Source: Aureliella helgolandensis (GTDB lineage Bacteria; Planctomycetota; Planctomycetia; Pirellulales; Pirellulaceae). Taken from it: a DNA stretch of 64,000 nt. The notes below the pieces were generated by a model that made no database searches, was not told the origin of the DNA, and saw nothing but the letters and a program-made list of their open reading frames with translations. Position 1 is the stretch's first letter; each line of letters starts with the position of its first letter. A program made the position numbers and the translations under genes. Below are positions 27,410-37,504 of this stretch, piece after piece. Where the stretch lies: the NCBI RefSeq assembly GCF_007752135.1, contig NZ_CP036298.1:7990501-8054500 (forward strand), written 5' to 3'.

Positions 27410-28591
27410 TCAGTCCGGGGACGCTCCCCTGGCGTCTGATTGCCCGTACGGCTCCTCCGCTTCGCCCACCTGCTCCGGGTCCCTGAAGCGATCCGGGGCA
27501 AGGGTCTCGATGCGAATCGTCTCGTAGGCACTCGCCTTCCCCGCCTCATACAAACAGGCAACGTGACCATTGGCCAATACAGCTAGATCACTATACGCAC
27601 TGTGCCCAGGATGCAGAACGACTGCGGTTGGCCAAGTCTGCCCATCATCGAAGCTCGCACGCACGGTCATGTTCTTACGAGACTCAGCACTGGCGGGATT
27701 GCTAAACAGAAGCACCCCAGGTTGGCCCTCACGGGGCCATTGCAGTCGCTGCACGGCTGCTTGGCAAATGGGTTCAATCAACGTTTCGTCAAATTTCTGG
27801 CTGTGCCATGTCGCACCTCCATCATCACTCAACGCGATTTGCCGTGCTTTGGCAGAACGGTCGTAATTGCGCATGTTGAGTAGTAGACGTCCCGCTTCCA
27901 GCTCGACCACTTCGCATTCATTCACTTCGTGCTGGACGGTGCGTCCACCTCGCTGCCAGCTCTGGCCATGATCGTCGGAGTAAATGACATGCGAATAACG
28001 ATGCTTGGTGCCTGCCTCAATGTGGTCGCAGGGAATCACCAAACGCCCGGCATGCGGCCCACGCTCAATTTGAATACCGCTGCCTGGCCCCGTTGCATAC
28101 CAAGTCCAGGTCGGCAGCTTGGTTGTCTCCGTAATTTCCTTTGGCTTCGCCCAGCTGAGTCCATCGTCGGCCGAATGCGTTACAAACACTCTACGGGTAT
28201 CTTGACTCGTTCCATCGATGATCTGATTTTCATGGTCGGCGCCCAGGTTCCAGGTTAGCAGGAGCCAGATCACTCCCGTCTGCTGATCGACGACAACGCA
28301 CGGGTTGCCACAGGTATTGTCGGCATCATCCCACAGCACTTGCTGAGCCTGCCAAGTCTGCCCATGATCGCTCGACCGCTTGAGAACGAGGTCGATATTG
28401 CCACTATCCCCCCGCCCTTGCCGACGCCCTTCACTGAACGCTAACACCGTGCCGCGTGTGGTGACGGCGACAGCGGGAATCCGGTAAGTATGGTAGCCAC
28501 CTTCGCCAGCGACAAAAACGTCGGTTCCCCAAGCGAACGAAACCGCAGTAAAGTAAGCACATGCCAGCCAGGCTAGACGTGGAAAGATCAT
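27410..28591 (-). CDS. Secreted sialidase (GH33-like)
   Basis: 393 residues. Signal peptide 1-22 ([15 protein letters not shown]), the FRIP-type motif YRIPA at 36-40, and five Asp boxes (SSDHGQTW 73-80, [32 protein letters not shown]) define a six-bladed exo-alpha-sialidase propeller. The catalytic Tyr/Glu region is consistent (NECEVVEL) but was not proven residue by residue. It lies directly upstream of and overlaps the second sialidase. Planctomycete sialidases act on host or algal glycans; sulfatases and an epimerase elsewhere in the window fit glycan breakdown. Confidence 0.9.
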   Translation of the reverse strand: MIFPRLAWLACAYFTAVSFAWGTDVFVAGEGGYHTYRIPAVAVTTRGTVLAFSEGRRQGRGDSGNIDLVLKRSSDHGQTWQAQQVLWDDADNTCGNPCVVVDQQTGVIWLLLTWNLGADHENQIIDGTSQDTRRVFVTHSADDGLSWAKPKEITETTKLPTWTWYATGPGSGIQIERGPHAGRLVIPCDHIEAGTKHRYSHVIYSDDHGQSWQRGGRTVQHEVNECEVVELEAGRLLLNMRNYDRSAKARQIALSDDGGATWHSQKFDETLIEPICQAAVQRLQWPREGQPGVLLFSNPASAESRKNMTVRASFDDGQTWPTAVVLHPGHSAYSDLAVLANGHVACLYEAGKASAYETIRIETLAPDRFRDPEQVGEAEEPYGQSDARGASPD

Positions 28592-28732
28592 GAAACGAGA
28601 CTCTAGGTGGGAGATGAAGAAAACCGGTGCGCAGTCGGCAATTGCGAGAAGAGCACCAGGATTGGGTAGGTAGGGCCAATCTAGCGGGTACCAGCCACAA
28701 GAGCAAGTTACAGCGGAAGGAGTGCAACATCA

Positions 28733-29407
28733 GGTGCGGAACGCAAGCAGTGCCTCACCAACTTCATGCAATTGGGCCACCTCAAACAATTGGGACTGTC
28801 GCTTCACAATTACGAATCGCCCCACGGAAGGTTCCCGCCATCCCCTGCCTATGGAACCCCCGAGGACGTGGGTGGTCGCTACAACCAAGCTTGGTTGTCG
28901 TGAAGCGGTCTAGCGATGATCCTGCCTTACATTGAGCAGGGTCCACTCTGCAACCAAATTGATTTTGGCTACCGCTGGGACAACGACAATGGCGGCACGG
29001 TGAACAATTCCGTGGTTGCTCGTGCCCGAATCTCGTCCTTCGCGTGTCCAAGTGATGCCGGCAGTGACGCCAACGACACCGCCAACATGTCTCCTATCTC
29101 CTACGGTTTTTCGGCTGGCCCTGGCTCCGACTGGTCGTTGGGGGGCAGCAAGGCAGGACTCGCTTCATTCGGTCAAGTTCCCAAGATTGGTGCGATCACC
29201 GATGGTACGAGCAACTCAATCGCAATGTCCGAATTGCGCATTGGACTGAACAAGGGAGAATGGCAGACCGGAGCGGGAACCACGCGTGATCCCAGCTATG
29301 GGGTGACAGGCATTCCTCGCGTTCAGTGGGCCAACAACACAGCCGGACGCAACTGGACCAGTACACCAGGTCACGTGGCGCAGCTTCGAACCGCCTACGA
29401 CGGCTAA
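28733..29407 (+). pseudogene. Decayed DUF1559 gene (no prepilin head, internal stop)
   Basis: In one frame the DNA reads ERKQC, then LKQLGLSLHNYESPHGRFPP, then QAWLS-stop-SGLAMILPYIEQGP, and on to TDGTSNSIAMSELR. The TGA at 28901-28903 stands where the family normally has a Trp or similar residue. The FTLVELLVV head is absent upstream, and the protein ends at QLRTAYDG without the usual GDGSVxF C-terminal part. The part after the stop (from 28916) remains open for 163 codons. Two truncations plus a stop argue for a pseudogene rather than a sequencing fault. Confidence 0.85.
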
Positions 29408-29506
29408 TCACCTTCGAAGCATCCTTGCTCCCAGGGTGACGGCTGACTGAGCCGATACACCCCCCGAATTCCGGTTGGTACCTCGACAGGTGCGGCTCAC
29501 GCCTCT

Positions 29507-30367
29507 TTACGCATTGGCCAATTGCAATTCGCGCCATTGATCGAGGTCGCTGACGGTATCGTCGTCCGTAGAGCGGTCCGAAAACATCCCTAGCAGATCA
29601 CAAGCGGGGTCCGCCAAATCGGCAATCGATTCGATGATGTGATTCGGACGAAATGCGAATTGGTCCAAGTCTTGCCGTTGAGTACCGCCTGACAAAGCCA
29701 ATACGGTGTGGTACCCCATTTGAACCCCACCGATAATATCGGTATCCATGGTATCACCGATAACGACCGTCTGAGATGCCACCAAATCCAACTGCTTGCG
29801 CGCCGCGCGCATCATCACAGGACTTGGCTTGCCGACACTCAAGGCCTTGCGTCCGGTAGCCGCTTCAAGGAACGACACGATGGCCCCACAGCCAGGGCGA
29901 ATGCCGCTCGCCGTTGGGCAATTGGGATCGAGGTTGGTCGCGATCAATTTCGCCCCCCCTAGCACCAGACGCGTGGCTGTCTCCAGCGATTCGGCGGTCA
30001 TCGTACGCCCTTCGCCGACCACCACGTAGTCAGGCTCGACATCCACGATGGAATAGCCGTTCTGATGCAAGGCTTGCAGCAAACCGCCTTCCCCCACCAC
30101 GTAAGCCGTCCCTTTGGGTTTTTGCCGGGAAAGAAAGCGGGCCGTCGCCATCGCGCAAGTAAAGATATGCTGCTCCCCCACGTCGATACCCATTCGCATC
30201 AGCTTGGTCGCCACATCGCGTCGCGTCCGCTGGCTATTGTTGGTGAGGAATAAAAACGGATAGCCTGCCGCTCTCAGCCGCTCGATAAACTCGCCTGCAC
30301 CAGCAATCAACTGATTGCCTTTGTAGATCACCCCATCCATGTCAATTAAGAAACCAAGCTTGTTCAT
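29507..30367 (-). CDS. HAD-IIA (NagD-like) phosphatase
   Basis: 286 residues. Motif I FLIDMDGVIYKG gives D9 and D11; FLTNNSQRTR is motif II; VGKPSP and VIGDTMDTDIIGG are motifs III and IV. This is the NagD/AraL/phosphoglycolate-phosphatase-like branch with a C2 cap. Start ATG 30367 is supported by GGAG 5 nt upstream. Substrate is a small phosphorylated metabolite, probably sugar or nucleotide monophosphate. It stands alone. Confidence 0.9.
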   Translation of the reverse strand: MNKLGFLIDMDGVIYKGNQLIAGAGEFIERLRAAGYPFLFLTNNSQRTRRDVATKLMRMGIDVGEQHIFTCAMATARFLSRQKPKGTAYVVGEGGLLQALHQNGYSIVDVEPDYVVVGEGRTMTAESLETATRLVLGGAKLIATNLDPNCPTASGIRPGCGAIVSFLEAATGRKALSVGKPSPVMMRAARKQLDLVASQTVVIGDTMDTDIIGGVQMGYHTVLALSGGTQRQDLDQFAFRPNHIIESIADLADPACDLLGMFSDRSTDDDTVSDLDQWRELQLANA

Positions 30368-31027
30368 CACACGCTCCGTATTGGTTAGAAGAATAAACCG
30401 TACCGTCGCTAGCCAAGCAACTGCCATTCCATCAATGCAAACACTCGCCAAATGTCGCCATTTCACACATTAACTTCAGAATTAATACAATACAGAGGAT
30501 TTAAACGCCCTAGCGTCCAGCTACGGTGTCTACCAGTCCAGCTCCCCGAAGCTCCACCATTGAGGCAGCCTCCCTACTTCCAGGGACAGTTATCGCCTTT
30601 TCTGCTCCGGAAGAATGCATGCGTGCTGCATCATTGGGCAAGTGTGGCGCGCGTGACGCCCGGCTCCATTCCCTACAATGCGCTCATTGACAGGCTGGCT
30701 GGTCAGCCTGAACATGGGGATTCCATCGACGCTTGGGGTGTCCCGTTCGTAGGAAGACCGCCGCGTGACTGGTTCCGCTGTTCGCTTCGATAGGGGCCGC
30801 TTCGTCTTGCGAACGTCGGACCACCGTCCATTCAGCATGGTTTCCAATATGCGCACACCCCCGCATGTACACGCCGCGCCGCAGGCAGGTTCAATGGATA
30901 GAAGCGTGGCGCGTCCGCACAATTCCTAAGTGTGAGCAACCGAACACGCTCTTCAAAGAGACTCGATGAAACCCAGCCACTGTGCCGCCCCTCCCCTCTT
31001 CCCATCTCTTGTATTCAAAGTTCGCCC
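30368..31027. other. Intergenic between divergent NagD-like and sulfatase genes
   Basis: 660 bp. The sulfatase frame is open from a GTG at 30932, but the residues before 31028 do not look like protein. Several other short frames overlap and none is convincing. Promoters for both genes are expected; none was located. Confidence 0.4.
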
Positions 31028-32566
31028 ATGCACCACTCTCGATTTCCAACCACGCCCCTGTTTCTGCTGGCTCGTGCTGTCTGGTCCATCGGCCTCCAGC
31101 TGCAAAGCGATGCGAAGCACGCGTTGGTTACGGTGGCAGGGGCTCTCGCACTGATCTCAACGCTAGCCACTGCAGGACCAGCGAAAGAGCGCATGAACGT
31201 GCTGTTCATTATCTCCGACGATCTGACGTCAACCGCCCTGTCTTGCTACGGGAACACGGTGTGCGAAACGCCTAACATCGATGCCTTGGCAGCTCGCGGT
31301 ACGCGATTCACGCACGCCTACTGTCAGGGAACTTACTGCGGACCGTCACGAGCATCGTTCATGTCGGGGTACTATCCACACGCCACCGGGGTTCTGGGTT
31401 ACACCAATCCGCGTCCACAGATTGGCGATCGCCCCACTTGGTCGGAACATTTCAAGAACCACGATTACTACGCAGCCCGCGTCAGCAAGATTTTCCATAT
31501 GGGCGTACCGGGTGGGATTGAAGAGGGTGGCGACGGACGCGATCACGATGGAGGCAATGGCGCCGACGATGCCCGCTCCTGGAGCGAACGTTTCAATAGT
31601 CCTGGCCCCGAATGGAAGGCGGCGGGAATTGGAGAGACGCTGGAAAGCAATCCAGATGGGAAACGTCCCGTGGTGGGTGGCAACACGTTTGTCGTAGTCG
31701 AAGCCGATGGCGATGACCTGGTCCACTCCGACGGCAAGACGGCGGTCAAGGCGGCAGAGTTGCTTCACACCAAGCGAGCGGAGCCCTTTTGGCTAGGCGT
31801 GGGATTTGTCCGACCGCACGTTCCGTTCGTGGCACCCCGCAAGTACTTCGCTCCCTTCAAACCGTTCGCTGACTTATCCCTACCGCAGCGAATGGAAAAC
31901 GACTGGGACGATATTCCGAAGGCTGGTATCAATTACAAGACGAGCTTGAACATGAAGATGGACGAGCGTCGGCAGCGGAAGGCCATTGGGGGTTACTACG
32001 CTGCAGTGTCTTACATGGATGCGCAGGTGGGCGTTGTCCTCCGCGCCTTGGAGGATTCGGGGCAGGCGGACAATACGATTGTCATTTTCACCAGCGATCA
32101 CGGCTATCACTTGGGCGAGCACGATTTCTGGGCCAAGGTATCACTCCGCGACGAGTCCTCGCAAGTCCCTCTCATCATCAGCGTTCCGGGCAAGCAACCT
32201 GCCGTGTGCGACAGCCTAGTGGAGCTGCTCGACCTGTATCCCACGCTTGCCAGTTTGACCGGACTCCCGATCCCTGAGCACTTGCAAGGCAAAGACATTT
32301 CGACGTTGCTGGATGACCCGCACGCGACGGTCCGCGACGCGGCTTTTAGCGTGGCTCCCATGCGCAAGGGATTCTTGATTCGAGAGCAGCGTTGGGCCTA
32401 TATCCAGTATGGGGAGGACGCACAGCAAGGCATTGAGCTGTTCGATGTTTTGCAAGATCCGCAGCAATTCCACAACCTGGCCACTCAATATCCCGCTGAA
32501 GTTGCTCGGTTGTCCAAAAAACTGAGCAAAAAACTTGCTCAAGTTCGCGCCCACGATTTAGATTGA
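31028..32566 (+). CDS. Secreted sulfatase (formylglycine type)
   Basis: About 512 residues. A hydrophobic export segment (VTVAGALALISTLATAG) precedes the catalytic domain: NVLFIISDDL metal motif, and C-G-P-S-R within YCGPSRASFMSGY, the C-x-P-S-R signal for conversion of Cys to formylglycine. Later HVPFVAPRKY, SDHGYHLGEHDFWAK and the C-terminal subdomain are of the iduronate-2-sulfatase-like subgroup. ATG 31028 is preferred to GTG 30932 because it gives a more sensible leader, though still a long one. It desulfates a glycan or sulfate ester in the periplasm or outside. Confidence 0.92.
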   Translation: MHHSRFPTTPLFLLARAVWSIGLQLQSDAKHALVTVAGALALISTLATAGPAKERMNVLFIISDDLTSTALSCYGNTVCETPNIDALAARGTRFTHAYCQGTYCGPSRASFMSGYYPHATGVLGYTNPRPQIGDRPTWSEHFKNHDYYAARVSKIFHMGVPGGIEEGGDGRDHDGGNGADDARSWSERFNSPGPEWKAAGIGETLESNPDGKRPVVGGNTFVVVEADGDDLVHSDGKTAVKAAELLHTKRAEPFWLGVGFVRPHVPFVAPRKYFAPFKPFADLSLPQRMENDWDDIPKAGINYKTSLNMKMDERRQRKAIGGYYAAVSYMDAQVGVVLRALEDSGQADNTIVIFTSDHGYHLGEHDFWAKVSLRDESSQVPLIISVPGKQPAVCDSLVELLDLYPTLASLTGLPIPEHLQGKDISTLLDDPHATVRDAAFSVAPMRKGFLIREQRWAYIQYGEDAQQGIELFDVLQDPQQFHNLATQYPAEVARLSKKLSKKLAQVRAHDLD

Positions 32567-32625
32567 AGAGGCCATGCTCTAGACTAGCTCGCCTTCATCG
32601 TCGTCCATTCACGGAGGAAAGCGCC

Positions 32626-32937
32626 ATGCGCAAACTGCTCGGTACAATCATGATAGGGGTAATCCTCATAGGGATCGTTGGGCTTGCGCGCGGCTGGTTC
32701 AGCGTATCCACCGACACCGAATCGGAAGAGCCCAGTATCCAATTGAAGATCGACAAAGACCGCTTTAAAGAAGATGCCGATCGACTGAAGAGTGGCGTCC
32801 AAGATTTGAAGGATCGTGTTCAGACTAGTCCGGAAGATGGCAGTGAAGTCGAGGTTGCTCCGGCCCCTGGTCCGTCTACGGCGGAACCCAGCGAACGAGC
32901 TCCAGTGCTTCCTCCCACACAATTTCCTCCTATTTAA
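32626..32937 (+). CDS. Small single-pass membrane protein
   Basis: 103 residues. One N-terminal membrane helix (LLGTIMIGVILIGIVGLA), then an acidic, helical stretch with Lys/Asp heptads (KIDKDRFKEDADRLKSGVQ) and a Pro-rich tail. GGAGG lies upstream of ATG 32626, so translation is likely. No family recognised. It sits between a sulfatase and a protein kinase on the same strand. Confidence 0.65.
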   Translation: MRKLLGTIMIGVILIGIVGLARGWFSVSTDTESEEPSIQLKIDKDRFKEDADRLKSGVQDLKDRVQTSPEDGSEVEVAPAPGPSTAEPSERAPVLPPTQFPPI

Positions 32938-32990
32938 GCCCGAGAATTGCGTGAACTACCGCGCCGTCCTCGAAAGGTGAGGTCCCAAAC

Positions 32991-35351
32991 GTGCCAGCTA
33001 GCTCCGCTACCGATCACCTCGATGACTTCAACTCCCAGCAGCTTGCAACGCTCCGCAACGCGCTCCCCGACATGAACGGCACGAAGTGGATCGGTGACTA
33101 TCGAATTCTGCGGGAGATTGGACGTGGCGGAATGGGGGTGGTCTACGAAGCGGTCCAAGAATCGCTGGGGCGAAGCGTGGCAATTAAGCTGCTCCCCTCG
33201 CTGCACTCCCTCTCGGCCGCCGCGCGGGCGCGGTTTCAGCGCGAGGCCTGCGCGGCAGCGAGATTGCACCATACCAATATCGTTCCCGTCTTTGGAATCG
33301 GAGAGACCGAAGGACAACAGTACTACGTCATGCAATTGATCGAAGGCCGCACCCTGGCCGAGTGGAGCGACAGCCTCAAGCAAGCATGCCAGAGTACGGA
33401 TAATTCTGTCCTTCATCCCCAGGACGAATCGCAATCCACAAATTTGCAACATTGCCAGCGCGTCGCGAAAATCGCCCTGCGCGTCGCGCAGGGACTCGCA
33501 TTTGCCCATAGTCATGGCGTGGTACATCGGGACATCAAACCCGAGAATCTATTGATTGATGAACACGACGCAGTCTGGATTGCAGACTTTGGATTGGCAA
33601 AATCGTCCGGCAGTGACGATCTAACCCATACCGGCAGCTGGATTGGTACCTTGCGGTACATGGCCCCCGAAGCCTTTGAAGGAGTGACCGATGCGCGCTC
33701 CGATGTCTACAGCCTGGGAGTAACCCTCTATGAACTGTTGACTCTAACCCCAGCGTTCAAATCGCAAAATCGCGAACAGTTGGTTCAGGAAATTCTTGCG
33801 GGAATTCCCGATTCACCGCGCAAGTTCAACGCAAAGATCCCCAAGGATCTGGAGACCATCGTATTGCGTGCAACGGCTACCGATCCGGCGCGTCGCTTCG
33901 CCTCCGCGGAGCAGGTGGTCGCAGACCTGCAGCACTACTTGAACGGCGAACCGATTAGCGCTCGCAAAATCTCACTGTTGGAGAAGTTCGACAAGTGGGG
34001 GCGACGCCATCCTGCCACCGCAGCTCTAAGCGTGTCGATTATCATTATCGCCGCCTTGGGAGCCACCGGAATTCTTTGGCAGTGGCGAGATGCCCGCGCG
34101 GCACGCGGAAGCCTGCAGGTTGCGTTAAGCGAGAAAGAACAAGCACTGGTTGCCACGCAACGAGCACTCCGCACCTCACAGTCGGTAGCGGATTTACTCG
34201 CGCAAACCTTGCTTTCTCAAGATCAATTTGGCCTCAGTGCACTATCACCGCTCACCTCGAACCTATCTCCCCTCGGTACAGACGCAAATACGATCATGCA
34301 GCGCACCCAAGCGTCCATTTCGCAGCTGGCCAATCCGGCAATCCGCGAGTCACTGCTTGATCAGCTAACCGTCGTATACATCACCTCCGGGAAACTTCAG
34401 ATCGCCCTGAAACTCATCGACAGAACGCCACGGGAAGAACAAAGCAATGCCCAAAAGGGTTTCTTAACGCTCATCCAAATCATCCAAGGCCGCTATTCGG
34501 AAGCCATCGCCACCGCCAACCAGATGCAGGCAGGCGATCAGCACGATCGCGCTTTTCGCGATTTTCTGCTGAGCCTAGCAGCACTCGAAATTGACGCCAA
34601 CGAAGCAACTTTGCAGACAGCCGAGACGCGGCTTCGAGAATACATCGCGGTTGAAGACGACCTGCAGAAGCGGCAACGCCATCAATTCCTGCACTACATG
34701 CATCTGTCATTGATCCGACTGAGGCTGTCGGGTGAATCCACGGACAGCCACCACTGGCGCGAATGCAAGCGACTGAGCTCTGTCGCTTACGAGGGCATCC
34801 CGGCGCCCGAACAATTCACGATCTACCAAAACTGTGTCGCCCTCGCCACTGGTTTATTTCAAATGCAGCAGGCTCATGAATCGGAAAACTCAATTCTTTT
34901 TAACGTCGGCAAATCGTTAACGATGCAAAGTATTGAACAGATCGCTAGCGACTTGGAGGTCAGCTCCCCGGTCCGGAGTTCCTTCTTGATTGAGATTGGA
35001 GATTTTCTGCAGAACGTGTCCAAGACGCGTTACCTACCCTCATTGAATAGCGAGATTGAAACGATTTACCGCTTAGCCTTGGAGGGAATCTCCGTGAGCT
35101 GTCCCGGAGAGCCCCGCCAGGCGGATATGCAGTGCCGTCTGGCCCAAGTTTTGATCGAGCAAGGTGAGCGAGCCGAAGCTGAAGAATTGCTCGCAAACGC
35201 ACAAAGAATTCGAGCTCGTATGCAATTTAGTTCCTCGACTTCCGCCGGGGATAATTCCCATGCCGTCGGGGACAATTCCCAAGCCGAGCCACTCACAACG
35301 CCACCCAGCGTCGAGCCTAACACGCCAGCACTTGCGGCCAGCAAGCCGTAG
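32991..35351 (+). CDS. Membrane Ser/Thr protein kinase (Pkn type) with helical C-terminal part
   Basis: 786 residues, GTG start at 32991. Kinase domain ~34-310: glycine loop GRGGMGVVYEA, VAIK with K66, catalytic loop HRDIKPENLLI with D181, DFGLA with D199, APE and SDVYSLGV. A membrane helix follows at ~344-365 (LSVSIIIIAALGATGILWQW), a short coiled coil, then an extracytoplasmic TPR-like helical region to ~740. The tail carries a duplicated GDNS-(H/Q)A unit (DNA 35248-35287) and is Pro/Thr-rich. Planctomycetes have many such kinases; signal and targets are unknown. It is 53 bp after the small membrane protein. Confidence 0.93.
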   Translation: MPASSATDHLDDFNSQQLATLRNALPDMNGTKWIGDYRILREIGRGGMGVVYEAVQESLGRSVAIKLLPSLHSLSAAARARFQREACAAARLHHTNIVPVFGIGETEGQQYYVMQLIEGRTLAEWSDSLKQACQSTDNSVLHPQDESQSTNLQHCQRVAKIALRVAQGLAFAHSHGVVHRDIKPENLLIDEHDAVWIADFGLAKSSGSDDLTHTGSWIGTLRYMAPEAFEGVTDARSDVYSLGVTLYELLTLTPAFKSQNREQLVQEILAGIPDSPRKFNAKIPKDLETIVLRATATDPARRFASAEQVVADLQHYLNGEPISARKISLLEKFDKWGRRHPATAALSVSIIIIAALGATGILWQWRDARAARGSLQVALSEKEQALVATQRALRTSQSVADLLAQTLLSQDQFGLSALSPLTSNLSPLGTDANTIMQRTQASISQLANPAIRESLLDQLTVVYITSGKLQIALKLIDRTPREEQSNAQKGFLTLIQIIQGRYSEAIATANQMQAGDQHDRAFRDFLLSLAALEIDANEATLQTAETRLREYIAVEDDLQKRQRHQFLHYMHLSLIRLRLSGESTDSHHWRECKRLSSVAYEGIPAPEQFTIYQNCVALATGLFQMQQAHESENSILFNVGKSLTMQSIEQIASDLEVSSPVRSSFLIEIGDFLQNVSKTRYLPSLNSEIETIYRLALEGISVSCPGEPRQADMQCRLAQVLIEQGERAEAEELLANAQRIRARMQFSSSTSAGDNSHAVGDNSQAEPLTTPPSVEPNTPALAASKP

Positions 35352-36005
35352 TCGACCGGTTCCCATCGAGCGCCAAAAGGGAAGACTCCGGGCTCATGGC
35401 AACGCAGCACTCCCTAAAGTCGCTGGCTGGCCTCTAGGTTTAATTATCGTCCCCACGTAGGAGCCGCGCGAGCGCCGAGGCTGCAGGTCTACCAGCGGCA
35501 GGGGCGCAGCGACCGGACACCGCTCCCATCCCCAAATCGCGTGCCTCATTGCGATTTCCACCCGCCAAGAGAGGACGCCCCTCGTTTCCCAACGGTCAGG
35601 CATCCTTCGCATGCGCGGTGCGCTCCACCGCGATGATGGGAATAGTCAAGAGACGCCCACCCGCCGGCTAACCACTTCTCTGCGGTGTCCTCCCGATTCC
35701 TAGGACCAGCGATGCTCGAGCATCACGAGCACTCGCTTCCATACAGGGAATCCAGCCTTGCAACCGAGTCGCTTCATGAAGACTCGATGAAGATTCAAAT
35801 TCCAGCGGGGGGATCGATAGCCTCATTAACGGCGACAGCTTTAGCTGAACACCTTGCTTGCGAGGGTTTACCGACCGTAACAGCGAATTCCAGTTCATCT
35901 GGCAATTGTTAAGGATATATTACGAAGCGTTGCCCCACATTGAGAGATCGTTAAGATCCCGGCAGTTTCGTTCCTTTATACAAGAATTAATTGGAGGGAG
36001 TTGCG
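35352..36005. other. Intergenic before second DUF1559 gene
   Basis: 654 bp. Short frames at 35685-35912 and on the opposite strand have no family likeness or ribosome site. The last ~70 bp before the DUF1559 gene are AT-rich (GGATATATTACGAAG, TTTATACAAGAATTAATTGG) and probably hold its promoter. Confidence 0.45.
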
Positions 36006-36935
36006 ATGTCGCGACAAAGAGGATTTACGCTCGTTGAATTGCTGGTGGTCATCGCCATCATCGGCATTTTAGTAGGCTTGCTTCTGCCCGCAGTACAAGC
36101 GGCACGGGAAGCGGCGCGGCGGATGAGTTGCAGCAACAATGTGAAACAACTAACGCTGGCCATGCACAACTACGAAAGCTCCCACAAAAAGCTTCCCTTT
36201 GGCTGGAACACTCACGGGACCCTGTGGTCAGCCATGCTGTTGCCCTACATCGAACAAGGTAACCTCTACTCCACTCTCGAATTCTCCGAATCTCGCAATT
36301 GGGCAACGAACAACACTCCCAATGAAACTTCGCTGAGCGTCGTGATGTCGGCGTTTCGCTGCCCTAGCCTGCCGATCCAGGAACACCTCGACTACAACAG
36401 CGTCGCTGGTCGGGTTCCGGTCAGCTATCGAGCCAGCGGAGGTAGTGAGGTTACGTCGGATGATACCAGCACCCGTCCCATTCCCGACACCAAATCATTC
36501 GAGATGCTCAATTTGAACGGGGCGTTCTATGCCTGCAGCGCCACGCGTTTTGGTGACATTCCAGACGGACTCAGCAACACCGTGTTGATTGGTGAATCCC
36601 AGACCGATCCCGAATTCGTCAAGGATGGGCAGGGGATGGATTTTTGGGCAATCGGTTCCCCTCAAGCAGATCCCTGCCGCTGCACTGGCAGCAACAATGG
36701 CACGGAGTTTAGCGAAGCGGCAGGTAGTTTTTACATGGCCATGAATCTCCGCATCCATGATCCTGGCGCACACGGGCGACTCATCGAACTGGCTTTTGGC
36801 AGCTACCACGTTGGCGGCGGCACCTTTGGACTGGGCGATGGTTCTGTTCAATTCATTTCGGACAGTATCGATCTACAGACCTACCGCAACCTGGGCGCAC
36901 GCAACGACGGCCAAGTGGTTCAAGCCGACTTCTAG
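36006..36935 (+). CDS. DUF1559 prepilin-like protein
   Basis: 309 residues from ATG 36006, which has GGAGG 8 nt upstream (the same frame is open from TTG 35991). Short basic head MSRQRG, then the prepilin motif FTLVELLVVIAIIGILVGLL, QAAREAARRMSCSNN, LPYIEQGNLY, SNTVLIGES and the terminal GDGSVQFISDSID. Same family as 21928-22929. The next gene is again a small lipoprotein, 15 nt after the stop. Confidence 0.95.
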   Translation: MSRQRGFTLVELLVVIAIIGILVGLLLPAVQAAREAARRMSCSNNVKQLTLAMHNYESSHKKLPFGWNTHGTLWSAMLLPYIEQGNLYSTLEFSESRNWATNNTPNETSLSVVMSAFRCPSLPIQEHLDYNSVAGRVPVSYRASGGSEVTSDDTSTRPIPDTKSFEMLNLNGAFYACSATRFGDIPDGLSNTVLIGESQTDPEFVKDGQGMDFWAIGSPQADPCRCTGSNNGTEFSEAAGSFYMAMNLRIHDPGAHGRLIELAFGSYHVGGGTFGLGDGSVQFISDSIDLQTYRNLGARNDGQVVQADF

Positions 36936-36950
36936 CTGAAAGGAATTCCT

Positions 36951-37475
36951 ATGCATTCTTCGATTTCTCGAGTTCTTTTCAGCCTAAGTGTTGGGACAAT
37001 CCTAGGCCTGAGCGGCTGCTCCAATGGCCTCACTCCCGACTACAGCAAACTTGGCCTACTGGAAGTTTCAGGAACGGTCACACTTGATGGCGATCCAGTC
37101 GCTGGTGCTGGAGTCTTTTTCTACGAGCCAGACGAACGCTATTGCTATGGCATCACCGACGCCTCCGGACGCTACACCATGATGCTCAATTCTGAGAAAT
37201 CAGGAGTCACCCCTGGAGAGAAGCGGGTTGAGATCTACACGTCTCGCAATCCGTTGGGTGCTGCCGCTCCAGGCGGGGATGTCGAGGAGGAAGAGGAAGC
37301 TTCCATGCCACTCGAGGAAGATCCCGATGGCCAAACCGCTAAAAAGAAGAAATCGGGAGAACTATTGCCGGCTTGCTACAACGCCGATTCGAAGTTGCAG
37401 GTTGAAGTTACGGCCTCCGACTCAGCCATGGATTTTGAACTGCGCAGCGATTGTTCCACCAGTACGGCGAGTTGA
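36951..37475 (+). CDS. Lipoprotein with carboxypeptidase-regulatory-like domain
   Basis: 174 residues. Signal peptide with lipobox LSGC (Cys ~23), a beta-sandwich (LEVSGTVTLDGDPVAGAGVFF, DASGRYTM, VTPGEKRVEIYT), then an acidic/basic insert (EEEEEASMPLEEDP then KKKK) and a terminal strand pair. AAAGGA precedes the ATG. Tightly follows the DUF1559 gene and forms an evident two-gene unit, matching the pair at 21928-23709. Confidence 0.9.
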   Translation: MHSSISRVLFSLSVGTILGLSGCSNGLTPDYSKLGLLEVSGTVTLDGDPVAGAGVFFYEPDERYCYGITDASGRYTMMLNSEKSGVTPGEKRVEIYTSRNPLGAAAPGGDVEEEEEASMPLEEDPDGQTAKKKKSGELLPACYNADSKLQVEVTASDSAMDFELRSDCSTSTAS

Positions 37476-37504
37476 ACAGTACCACCCGTTAATTCGCCTA
37501 GTCA

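Noticed and set aside
30590-30922. 110-codon minus-strand frame before the sulfatase
   Set aside because: Arg/Cys-rich translation without likeness to a family and no ribosome site.
35248-35287. 20-bp duplicated unit GGGGA-AATTCCCA-GCCG in the kinase gene tail
   Set aside because: Real but trivial: a short in-frame duplication in a disordered tail, so only mentioned under the gene.
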